Part shown: positions 37,237 to 45,437 of the stretch, piece by piece
Numbering within the stretch: the stretch's first letter is position 1
How the letters are laid out: the number at the start of each line of letters is the position of its first letter
Source: Bacteroidota bacterium
GTDB lineage: Bacteria; Bacteroidota; Bacteroidia; Bacteroidales; FEN-979
Length of the DNA stretch: 64,000 nt
Reading direction: 5' to 3'
NCBI GenBank assembly: GCA_026391355.1
Contig: JAPLDH010000013.1
Span: forward strand, 1 to 64,000
Translations under genes and position numbers: made by a program
The notes under the pieces: generated by a model
What the model saw: only the letters and a program-made list of their open reading frames with translations
Told to the model about the DNA's origin: nothing
Databases searched by the model: none

Positions 37237-38208
37237 TTAACGGATCACTTTGATATCTTTCGTGGCTTTCGGTGACCCAGCAAGGTCGAAATCACGTGTA
37301 AGACTAATTGCAACAGAATGATTTGGTGTAAGTTGCTTCCCTTTGTAGTCTTTATAGACAGGAATATCGCAGAGTATGGAGATATTCCACTTACCTGCAA
37401 TGGAATAACTGAGTTGCGGTGAAAGCAGGATAAGCCAGTTTCCGGTATTCGGTCGGATCTGGTGATCATCTTCATCCTGCAGGCGATATTCACTTCTTAC
37501 CTGCAGGATCCCGAGAAAATACTTAACGATCTTTTTTGTGACAAAGAGTGAGTTGAGCAACATATCGCCGTATTTATATTTTGAAGTGTCAGCGAAGTTG
37601 TGGTCAAAACGGTTCATGGAGAAAACGCGCATGGTTACATCCGGAAATCCCTTGCTGAAAAACAAGATCCCGGAACAGGCGAATGCATTTGTAGAGGGTT
37701 GTACATCGCGGGAAAGCTGAACGTGATCCTTTTCCTGGGGTGTCCGGTTGAAGGGATAACGAAATCCTGCACCGGCAGTAAGTTCGATCTGCTGCACCGG
37801 TTTGACAAACATTCCATATTTCACTGTGACTCCCCCATTGGATAATCCATACCCCTTTTCCTGGAAGTCAATCGTTTTAAAGATCTGCGTTTTATTGATA
37901 AAGTATCCGAAATCGGCTTCAATGGTCAGTCTTTTCGTCAGGCCATAGCCAACCAATGCCCCAAGGAAATTGTAATTGGACGATTTCAGCTGGTTGTTCT
38001 CCGTAACCTTTGAAGTTCCCTCATAATAGGTATCTGAGTAACTCCTCCGGTAATACGTAATGAGCCGGAGTGTGTTTTTTCCGAGTATTCCAATATAGAC
38101 GGAGGCCCCCACAGGACTTCCGGTTGAACAGCATTGTGAAATGGCTTGTTCAGTAAAAAAGAGGCAAAAGAAAAAAGGGAGTAAAAAGGTTCGTTTAATT
38201 ATGGACAT
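37237..38208 (-). CDS. Probable outer-membrane beta-barrel protein
   Basis: A 323-residue protein that starts MSIIKRTFLLPFFFCLFFTE, a signal peptide. The upstream open frame overlaps the previous gene and is not used. The mature part begins QCCSTGSPVGASVYIG and shows many amphipathic strands of 8-12 residues (ALVGYGLTKRLTIEADFGYF, then GGVTVKYGMFV), typical of a small outer-membrane barrel. The first two mature residues after Gln are paired cysteines. It overlaps the lipoprotein gene upstream by 14 nt. A transport or assembly role with the two lipoproteins of the operon is inferred. Confidence 0.7.
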   Translation of the reverse strand: MSIIKRTFLLPFFFCLFFTEQAISQCCSTGSPVGASVYIGILGKNTLRLITYYRRSYSDTYYEGTSKVTENNQLKSSNYNFLGALVGYGLTKRLTIEADFGYFINKTQIFKTIDFQEKGYGLSNGGVTVKYGMFVKPVQQIELTAGAGFRYPFNRTPQEKDHVQLSRDVQPSTNAFACSGILFFSKGFPDVTMRVFSMNRFDHNFADTSKYKYGDMLLNSLFVTKKIVKYFLGILQVRSEYRLQDEDDHQIRPNTGNWLILLSPQLSYSIAGKWNISILCDIPVYKDYKGKQLTPNHSVAISLTRDFDLAGSPKATKDIKVIR

Positions 38209-38539
38209 TGATCTTAACTTCTTTTGCATCCGCATGTCCGTTGTTATCAGTAACCTGGCAGGTGACGGTGAATTTATCGGAATGACAAACTGTCCACTGT
38301 ACCTGTGAACCATTCCCGACGAAGGTACCATAACTGGCGGTCCAATGATAGGTCAGTCCGCTTCCTGTTGCAGTCGCTTTTATGGTTGTGATCCCGTTAA
38401 CCGGCAGAACGGTATCATTCGGAACCAGGCTCACAAACTTGAATTCGCTCCCGTTATCTGAAGGCGTTGACTTCGATTTACTGCAGGACAGAATAGTAAA
38501 ACCTGTAATGAAAACAAGTAAGTAAAAAGCATATTTCAT
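38195..38539 (-). CDS. Small Ig/PKD-like lipoprotein
   Basis: A 114-residue lipoprotein (MKYAFYLLVFITGFTILSC, lipobox ILSC). The mature part is one immunoglobulin/PKD-like domain: NGITTIKATATGSGLTYHWT, then QWTVCHSDKFTVTCQVTDNN. Two cysteines may form a disulphide. It is the first gene of an operon with a barrel protein and a larger lipoprotein. Confidence 0.75.
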   Translation of the reverse strand: MKYAFYLLVFITGFTILSCSKSKSTPSDNGSEFKFVSLVPNDTVLPVNGITTIKATATGSGLTYHWTASYGTFVGNGSQVQWTVCHSDKFTVTCQVTDNNGHADAKEVKINVHN

Positions 38540-38586
38540 GTTAACGTATTTTAATTGTTAGGAAATGTTCTCTTATAAATACGAGA

Positions 38587-38594
38587 CAAATTTA
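38587..38594 (-). promoter_or_regulatory. Probable -7 box of the lipoprotein/barrel operon
   Basis: TAAATTTG on the minus strand (38594-38587) is an exact TAnnTTTG match about 47 nt before the start at 38539. No good -33 TTG is seen. Confidence 0.45.
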
Positions 38595-38801
38595 CTAAAA
38601 ATATTATATGCAGTTTATTAAATATCAAAATTCAGTTTCATACTTGAGTTTAATTCAGAGGATCAAAGTAACATTAAGGGATTTATAAAAATATTATCTT
38701 TACATTATGGAGAAAGTGGTTACACGGAACCACGGAACCACCGGAACATGGTGACAAGATATTCCGCTTTTTAGGAATTCTGCATTCAAGCATTAAGTGT
38801 T

Positions 38802-41147
38802 ATGATGAGATATTTCCTGATCTCTTTTTTATTTGTCTGGAACATCTTCCTCGTCCATGCTCAAACGCCCGTACAGATAGTCCGGGGCAGGGTTACCGAT
38901 GCGGATACCAAGGCAGGCTTGCCCGGAGCCAATATTGTGATCCTTGATTCTGACCCGTTGCTGGGCACCTCTTCCAATGCTGACGGCACTTTCAGTATCG
39001 GAAGCGTACCTGTTGGACGGCATACCATCCAGATACGCTTTATGGGTTATAAACCTTCATCAATGCCTGAGATCCTGGTCACATCCGGCAAGGAGGTTAT
39101 CCTTAATGTGGAATTGGAAGCGTTTGTGGTCAACACCGGCGAAGTGGAGGTCAAAGCAAGCATGGACAAGGACAAACCTGTTAACCCCATGGCCATTATC
39201 AGTTCCCGGTCATTCAATGTTGAAGAATCAAGGAGATATGCAGGTTCTGTAGATGACCCCATGCGGGCAGTTTCGAATTTTGCCGGTGTCGTTGGTAACA
39301 ACGGAATCAACTCAAATCAGATCATGATCCGGGGGAACTCTCCCAAGGGCTTACTCTGGCGGGTGGAAGGAATGGACATACCCAATCCTAACCATTTCTC
39401 TTTTGTAGGAACCTCGGGTGGAGGTTTTACTATTTTCAGCAGCCAGGTACTGAGTAATTCCGATTTCTATACCGCCGCTTTCCCTGCCCAGTTCGGCAAC
39501 GCTCTTTCAGGTGTTTTCGATATGCGCTTCCGGAACGGGAACAATGCCCGCTACGAGTATGCATTTCAATTGGGCGTTCAGGGAATCGATTTCGCAGCAG
39601 AAGGACCGTTCAGCAAAAAAAACACATCTTCATACCTGGTCAACTACCGGTATTCTATCCTCGCTTTCCTCCAATACATTGATCCCTCAATGAAAAACGA
39701 GATCCCTGAATTTCAGGATGTGTCCTTTAAGATCAACCTGCCGACAAGGAAATCCGGAACATTTGCGTTGATCGGTATCGGTGGGATCTCCTGGATAAAA
39801 GACACCCCGGTGCAGGATTCAACGAAATGGAAGAATCTGGATGACCGCTCCCGGTCTTCACTGAAGAATAAAATGGGGGCAATCGCCCTGACCCACGTGA
39901 TCTATCTGTCACGCCATACCTATCTCCGATCCTGCCTGTCAAACACCTACAACGATATTTCTGCCGACGACAGCCATATGATCTCCGGTTATAAACTGCA
40001 ACCGGAGGATAGTATCATTCATCAGAATATCCGTGCCAGTGGTTCGGTTTCTATCCATAATAAATTTGGATCCCATTACTCCCTTCTCAGCGGTATTACT
40101 TATAACCGTATGTTTTACAACCTCATGATAAAATCCAGGAACCCTTTTACCGGGATTTTTCAGCAGGTGAATAAGGGCAGCGGAAATACCGGGCTCATCC
40201 AGGCATTCTCCGAATCAAAGATCGACATTACCAATAACCTTTCCTTAAATCCAGGTCTCTGTTTTCAGTACCTGCTTCTGAACGGACATTATTCTCTGGA
40301 ACCCAGGCTGGGCATTCGATGGCAGATATCCGGCAGGCATGCGCTGAGTGCTGGTTATGGTATGCATTCACAATCAGAAGATATCGGTCTTTACCTTTCA
40401 CAGGCTTCAACCGATGGTATAACCATGGTTCAACCCAATAAAAACCTTAACTTCAGTCATGCCCATCATTTCGTACTGGGTTATGATTATCTTATCAGAA
40501 GCGATATCCGGCTCAAAATTGAAACCTATTACCAGTACCTCTATGACATCCCGGTCAAACCCGGCAGCTATTTTTCACTCATCAACAGCACCGGTGATTA
40601 TTCGAACGACACCCTTGTCAATTCAGGTACAGGAAGGAATGAAGGGATCGATATGACTTTTGAGAAATTTCTTACCCACCAGTATTATACGCTGATCACG
40701 GTTTCCCTGATCGAATCAAAATACAGAGGGGGCGATGGTATCCTCAGGAATACACGGTTCAATTCCCATTTTGTCATCAATATGCTTGGAGGTAAAGAAT
40801 GGACCATCCGCAAAAAGAATATTTTCGGGCTGAACCTTAAGGCATCACTGACCGGCGGGGAATTCTATGTACCGGTCGACCTGCAACAATCCATTCAGCA
40901 ACAGCGGGAAATACTGGATGAAAAGAATGCATATTCACAGCAATTGCCTGCGTTTTTCTACTTCGACCTGACCCTCACCTACCGCACCAATCACCGGAAA
41001 TTTTCCGGTATCTGGGCTGTCCAGGTAAAGAACCTTCTCAACCAGAAGCCCTGTACCGGGTATGTCTACGATAATTTCAATGCTTCCGTTGAACAGCAAA
41101 GGGCACTGGGGATCATACCCCTGATCAGTTATAAAGTTGAGTTTTAA
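38802..41147 (+). CDS. TonB-dependent receptor with carboxypeptidase-like domain
   Basis: A 781-residue outer-membrane receptor with a signal peptide (MMRYFLISFLFVWNIFLVHA). A carboxypeptidase-like regulatory domain spans about 25-110 (VRGRVTDADTKAGLPGANIV, then ADGTFSIGSVPVGRHTI). The plug domain spans about 140-240 (MIRGNSPKGLLWRVEGMDI, then FPAQFGNALSGVFDMRF), and a barrel follows. There is no STN domain, unlike the receptor at 3156. A possible -7 box TATCTTTA lies at 38695-38702. No SusD-like or DUF4249 partner follows. The next gene is a START-domain protein, which suggests a lipid-like ligand only weakly. Confidence 0.9.
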   Translation: MMRYFLISFLFVWNIFLVHAQTPVQIVRGRVTDADTKAGLPGANIVILDSDPLLGTSSNADGTFSIGSVPVGRHTIQIRFMGYKPSSMPEILVTSGKEVILNVELEAFVVNTGEVEVKASMDKDKPVNPMAIISSRSFNVEESRRYAGSVDDPMRAVSNFAGVVGNNGINSNQIMIRGNSPKGLLWRVEGMDIPNPNHFSFVGTSGGGFTIFSSQVLSNSDFYTAAFPAQFGNALSGVFDMRFRNGNNARYEYAFQLGVQGIDFAAEGPFSKKNTSSYLVNYRYSILAFLQYIDPSMKNEIPEFQDVSFKINLPTRKSGTFALIGIGGISWIKDTPVQDSTKWKNLDDRSRSSLKNKMGAIALTHVIYLSRHTYLRSCLSNTYNDISADDSHMISGYKLQPEDSIIHQNIRASGSVSIHNKFGSHYSLLSGITYNRMFYNLMIKSRNPFTGIFQQVNKGSGNTGLIQAFSESKIDITNNLSLNPGLCFQYLLLNGHYSLEPRLGIRWQISGRHALSAGYGMHSQSEDIGLYLSQASTDGITMVQPNKNLNFSHAHHFVLGYDYLIRSDIRLKIETYYQYLYDIPVKPGSYFSLINSTGDYSNDTLVNSGTGRNEGIDMTFEKFLTHQYYTLITVSLIESKYRGGDGILRNTRFNSHFVINMLGGKEWTIRKKNIFGLNLKASLTGGEFYVPVDLQQSIQQQREILDEKNAYSQQLPAFFYFDLTLTYRTNHRKFSGIWAVQVKNLLNQKPCTGYVYDNFNASVEQQRALGIIPLISYKVEF

Positions 41148-41205
41148 TATTCAGGTATGGAATCTAACGAAAGAATACCAAAAAAAAAAGTGTAACCCAA
41201 TTTCA

Positions 41206-41877
41206 ATGGTCATTGCAAGGGAAAATCCCTTTACTTTGCAAAAAATAAAAACACCGGTGAAGAAGAGAATAAGCCCATTTCTGATAATTCTGCTGATTAT
41301 ATATTTACCCGGTCACACACTTTATGCCCAGTCATGGGAATTCATCAAAGAAAAGGACGGGATCAGGATCTATACTCGCCCGGAAGCAAATTCTTCACTG
41401 AAATCTTTCAAAGGTGAAGCCACCCTTCATACACAAACCGCCAAGGTCTTTGAACTTCTCGGGAATGTAACAAATACCTCCTGGTGGGATGAGAATGTGA
41501 AGGATCTGAAAGTTCTTGCATATGATAAAGACAAGCTGATCCGATACTACCTGGTTTACCATGTTCCATGGCCTCTTGAGGATCGTGATCTTTGTGTCGA
41601 ATCCAGGATCACTACTGACCCTGTAACGGGGATCAGGATAATCTTTGCACAACCACTCCTGAATACTGTCCCTGAAAAACCAGATAAAATACGTATTAAA
41701 AAATACTGGCAGAAATGGACCGTCGAACCGCTCGGCAACAACCTGGTTCATGTTACCCTTGAAGGATTTGTTGATCCGGGTGGATTCGTTCCGGCATGGC
41801 TTTATAACATGGTAATAACCGATGCTCCGTTAAAAGTGATCCACGGAGTTCAGAGCCGGGTGGAATCCAAAAATTAA
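41206..41877 (+). CDS. START-domain protein, exported
   Basis: A 223-residue protein counted from MVIARENPF. An earlier ATG at 41137 overlaps the receptor and runs through a 10-A tract. A hydrophobic export segment (FLIILLIIYLPGHTLYAQ) is followed by a START (StAR-related lipid-transfer) domain: WEFIKEKDGIRIYTRPE, then TSWWDENVKDLKVL, VPWPLEDRDLCVESRI and FVDPGGFVPAWLYNM. START domains bind lipids or other hydrophobic molecules in a deep cavity. It is probably periplasmic and lies directly after the receptor on the same strand. Confidence 0.85.
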   Translation: MVIARENPFTLQKIKTPVKKRISPFLIILLIIYLPGHTLYAQSWEFIKEKDGIRIYTRPEANSSLKSFKGEATLHTQTAKVFELLGNVTNTSWWDENVKDLKVLAYDKDKLIRYYLVYHVPWPLEDRDLCVESRITTDPVTGIRIIFAQPLLNTVPEKPDKIRIKKYWQKWTVEPLGNNLVHVTLEGFVDPGGFVPAWLYNMVITDAPLKVIHGVQSRVESKN

Positions 41878-41945
41878 GTTTCTCCACGCACGTCCATACC
41901 CAACCGCTACCGTTCAAAGGAATTGTACAGGGAAGTTGCTTTGGG

Positions 41946-43217
41946 TTATTTTTCCGGCTTCAATGAGTTGTACATCCAACTGATCTCATTTGCAGTCAAT
42001 GCCCTGTGAAAGATCCTTACCTCATCCAGCAAGCCACCAAAATGGTTGGCGTACGGATTGTCATAATTCCACTCTGACTGGTTATTCCATAGGGTGCTTG
42101 CCCTCGATTTGATGAACCCAAAAGAAAGAACATTCGCTTCTTCCGGTGCAGTGCCATGGTATTTTAAGCCAACAACATACCTTCTTGGATCACCTGCCGG
42201 CCATAAATTGAAGTCCTGTGATTTCATCTTATCACCATTGATGTACAGCGTGCCAATTTTCGTAGTACTGTTGTAAACACAGGTAATGAAAGCCCATTTA
42301 TCTTTCAGCAGGGCCTGAACCCCGCCGGAACCGGTAAGATCCCTGCAATAGGTCCACCCCTGCCAATCCAGGTTACCATCCCCGGCAAACCAAAGATCTT
42401 CTGAAATGCAGGATGTGTCGCCAACATTATAGGAAGCTGACAACTTGCAGGCGGAGTAATCACCGGAAATCTGAAACTGGAAACCAAAGGATGCACCAAG
42501 CCCAATAACACACTGGTCTCTTGGATTTCCGGCTGAATCAATCTGCCCTGCAGAGATGGCCTTAACATAAAATGACAACGTGAAATCATGCGTATTCTCC
42601 AGTGCATCCCCGTTGGGAATTTCTACAATGGTCGTAGTCCCGTTGAAAACACCTGCCTGGCCTGCTGCTGAATTGAATGAAGCGGCATAAAGCAGGTCCA
42701 CGATACCTGTATCAGGAGGATTGAAGGTGCCAACCTGGTCCTTAACTGTATCGTTAAAATTCCAATATGCAACAGTTCCTCCGGGAACGAAGGTACCTGT
42801 TGTGGTGAATGTCTTGTCATATTCCGGCAATAACTGACCTTCAACCGACATGATCCCTGTTTTAAAACTCAGGGTGTAAAATGCCCCATTTCCCAATCCA
42901 TTCGTCGGAACGATCGTGATACTTGATCCGGCAACGGTAATGGTCAACGGAATATTAATTGTATCATAACTCTCGGTCATTCTGATGGTTGTATTGTTAG
43001 CTGTGGGTATGCTGACACCTGCTGAGAACGTTGCAAGGATCTGGGGATTGGCCGGCACGTTTGAGGGGGGTGTTGCGGTATTCAGGTCAATGGCGCCTGT
43101 TGTCAGAGATGTCAGACTAAAAATCACCGTCCCATTTTTATTCTTACAACCGGTCACTCCTGCCAGGAGCACCAGTACCACAATCAATGAACAAATTACG
43201 ACAATTTGTCTTTTCAT
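41946..43217 (-). CDS. Lipoprotein with Ig-like and LamG domains
   Basis: A 423-residue protein starting MKRQIVVICSLIVVLVLLAG with lipobox AGVTGC. Residues about 35-140 form an SbsA-like Ig domain (NPQILATFSAGVSIPTANNT, then GNGAFYTLSFKTGI). Residues 150-423 form a LamG/concanavalin-type jelly roll (VAYWNFNDTVKDQVG, FTLSFYVKA, GGLLDEVRIFHRALTANEIS), which usually binds glycans or proteins. It is likely exposed on the outer membrane. The ATG at 43217 is chosen because the signal peptide begins there. Confidence 0.82.
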   Translation of the reverse strand: MKRQIVVICSLIVVLVLLAGVTGCKNKNGTVIFSLTSLTTGAIDLNTATPPSNVPANPQILATFSAGVSIPTANNTTIRMTESYDTINIPLTITVAGSSITIVPTNGLGNGAFYTLSFKTGIMSVEGQLLPEYDKTFTTTGTFVPGGTVAYWNFNDTVKDQVGTFNPPDTGIVDLLYAASFNSAAGQAGVFNGTTTIVEIPNGDALENTHDFTLSFYVKAISAGQIDSAGNPRDQCVIGLGASFGFQFQISGDYSACKLSASYNVGDTSCISEDLWFAGDGNLDWQGWTYCRDLTGSGGVQALLKDKWAFITCVYNSTTKIGTLYINGDKMKSQDFNLWPAGDPRRYVVGLKYHGTAPEEANVLSFGFIKSRASTLWNNQSEWNYDNPYANHFGGLLDEVRIFHRALTANEISWMYNSLKPEK

Positions 43218-43395
43218 GGCATTTCTGAATATGGTTATGCAATAGTAAAATTTACACGGCAATCAGGAGATTAATCTTTATATGGTTGAAGTATGCAAGA
43301 TACAAACGATCGATCCATAAAACAATATTTATTCAGACAAAATTTTAATCACGGGTATGAACCCCGGGGCAAGCCATGGACCCGAATCGGATTTA

Positions 43396-45381
43396 TTAAT
43401 CATGACAGTACCGTTTCATTACCTTGTAGGCATCCTGTATCCCAAGTTCACCGGCACGGCTCAGATCAGTACAACCCGGTGTTATATCATTCAGCAGAAT
43501 ATATAGTAACCCGCGGTTATATAAAGCTTCGGCAAAATTGGGTTTCCGCTCAATTACGCCGGTGAAATCCCTGATAGCCCCCGGGTAATTACCCATCAGG
43601 CATTTTATATATCCCCTGTTGTAATATGCAAAGATGAAATCCGGGTCCAGCCGTATGGCTTGATCAAGATCATGAACAACAGCTTCGAAAGTGTGCTCGG
43701 GGTCCCTTGGAGGGACCGGTTTCTGTGATTTTCCTGCGGTATTTGCAATGGTGATCTGATCACGGTAATCATTTACTTTCTGCATATACCGGATAAAGGC
43801 AAAACGTGATGTTGCCCTGCAAAACCAGGCCAGAACAGATGTTGTGTCCCTTCTGAAAAGTGAATCATAATCACAGAATGCAGCATCAAATTTTTGAAGA
43901 CCGGTCAGGGAGACCGCTCTTTTAACCAGCCATTCCGTGATATTCTTCAGTGAATCCAATCGTCTTGAGTCTGCCGCCACTTCTTTCTGATAGGTTGAAT
44001 CCCTGATGATATCGGGCTGGTTTGTAAGGGTGATGATATCGGAGAAATAATGCGGTTTCTGGTATGCATCATACAGGCTGAGCTTGTCAAACCCGGCTTT
44101 TCCGATCATCAGGTAATAGAGGGGTATTAACTGTATATCGACAAATTGATTCTGAAGTTTACTGTTCATTGTGTTCATCTCTTCAAAATCACCGCTTAAT
44201 TTTACCAGGCTTTGCAGGTACTTCTCCTGTTTCCACCTCAGACTATCGGCGGAAAGATTGCTCTTTTTCCCAAGTTCGATCGCTTTTTCATAGTCTTCCT
44301 GTGCACCGTGATGATCATTGACTTTAAGCCTGATCTGGTAACGTTCATAAAGTGCATAAGCGAAATCAGGATACAGTTCGATCGTTTTATCCAGGTCTTC
44401 GAGCGCTCCCACCGGATCATTCAATTCTGCCTTCAGCATACCACGATAAAAATAACTCATGATGTTTTTGGGGTTCAGCTTTATTACCACATCATAATCC
44501 CGGATGGCGCTTTTCTTATCATTCATATCCTGGAAAACGATAGCACGATCGAAATAGGCATAGGAATTATAAGGCGACAGACGGATGACCTTTGTAAGGT
44601 CGGCCATGGCCCCTTTGTGATCAGTTTTTTTGATAAGGGCAAGGGCCCGGTTAAAAAGGGCATATACACTGTTGGAATCGATCCTGATCGCGCGGTTGAA
44701 AGCAATGATAGCTGAATCCGGTTGAGTCTGTTCCATCCATACGGACCCAAGCTGGATATAACTGTAGGTATTGGCCGGGTTGATTGAAATTGCCTTGTTG
44801 AGATCTTCAATGGCTTCACTGTACCGGACCAATTCAAGCTCTGAACTTCCTTTTATGATGTAGACGTACTCGGCAGGATACTTCAACGCGATAGCTCTCT
44901 TGCAATCACTGATGCATGCATAATACTTTTTCAGATAGAATTTGATCCTGGCCAGATCAAAATAGATCTCTGCATTAGCTGTATCCAGCTTGAGCGCTTC
45001 TTCCAGATCCGATAGCGCACCTGAGAAATTATGTTTCTGGCTCCTAACGATCGCCCGGTTGATCAACACATCAGGCTGCAGCGGCGAAAGTTCCAGCGAC
45101 CTGGAATAATCCTCATCTGCCCCGATAAAATCTTCCAGATTTGATTTTGCAATGCCCCTCAGGTAGTAAAGGTCAGCATTGTATGGCTCTTTCTGGATGG
45201 CCATATTAATATCTCCAAGCGCTTCAATAAACTGCCCTTTGCGGATCTCATTGATACCAATTTGTTTGAAATCAACAATCTTCTGTGCATAGGAATGTCC
45301 GCACAGTATTGTGGCTATTACGAAGAGAAAAAGAATGTGGGAGAAGGTTGTCCAGGACCTTTTAGAATGCCTGTCTTTCAT
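43396..45381 (-). CDS. Exported TPR-repeat protein
   Basis: A 661-residue protein with an export signal (FSHILFLFVIATILCGHSYA) and about 11 tetratricopeptide repeats in the first 400 residues (for example GDINMAIQKEPYNADLYYLR, then GALEDLDKTIELYPDFAYAL), with two or three more at the C-terminus (NYPGAIRDFTGVIERKPNFA). TPR proteins are scaffolds, and no catalytic domain is seen. The region immediately before its start codon is an 18-bp perfect hairpin that ends on the ATG, so its translation may be limited by that structure or uncoupled from the upstream peptidase gene. Confidence 0.82.
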   Translation of the reverse strand: MKDRHSKRSWTTFSHILFLFVIATILCGHSYAQKIVDFKQIGINEIRKGQFIEALGDINMAIQKEPYNADLYYLRGIAKSNLEDFIGADEDYSRSLELSPLQPDVLINRAIVRSQKHNFSGALSDLEEALKLDTANAEIYFDLARIKFYLKKYYACISDCKRAIALKYPAEYVYIIKGSSELELVRYSEAIEDLNKAISINPANTYSYIQLGSVWMEQTQPDSAIIAFNRAIRIDSNSVYALFNRALALIKKTDHKGAMADLTKVIRLSPYNSYAYFDRAIVFQDMNDKKSAIRDYDVVIKLNPKNIMSYFYRGMLKAELNDPVGALEDLDKTIELYPDFAYALYERYQIRLKVNDHHGAQEDYEKAIELGKKSNLSADSLRWKQEKYLQSLVKLSGDFEEMNTMNSKLQNQFVDIQLIPLYYLMIGKAGFDKLSLYDAYQKPHYFSDIITLTNQPDIIRDSTYQKEVAADSRRLDSLKNITEWLVKRAVSLTGLQKFDAAFCDYDSLFRRDTTSVLAWFCRATSRFAFIRYMQKVNDYRDQITIANTAGKSQKPVPPRDPEHTFEAVVHDLDQAIRLDPDFIFAYYNRGYIKCLMGNYPGAIRDFTGVIERKPNFAEALYNRGLLYILLNDITPGCTDLSRAGELGIQDAYKVMKRYCHD

Positions 45382-45426
45382 TATTTTATCTGACGCGTGA
45401 TTGTAATAACGCGTCAGATAAAATAA
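45381..45426 (-). terminator. Perfect 18-bp hairpin, terminator or translational attenuator
   Basis: The arms 45381-45398 and 45409-45426 are perfect reverse complements around a 10-nt loop, with GACGCGT in the core and an AT-rich outer stem. It lies 12 nt after the stop of the M16 peptidase gene, where a terminator is expected. One arm reaches into the start codon of the next gene (ATG at 45381-45379), so it could also mask its ribosome site. Confidence 0.65.
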
Positions 45427-45437
45427 AAGTATATCCT

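Noticed and set aside
44212-44715. 167-residue plus-strand frame
   Set aside because: It is antisense to the TPR protein at 43396-45381 and lacks a start region.
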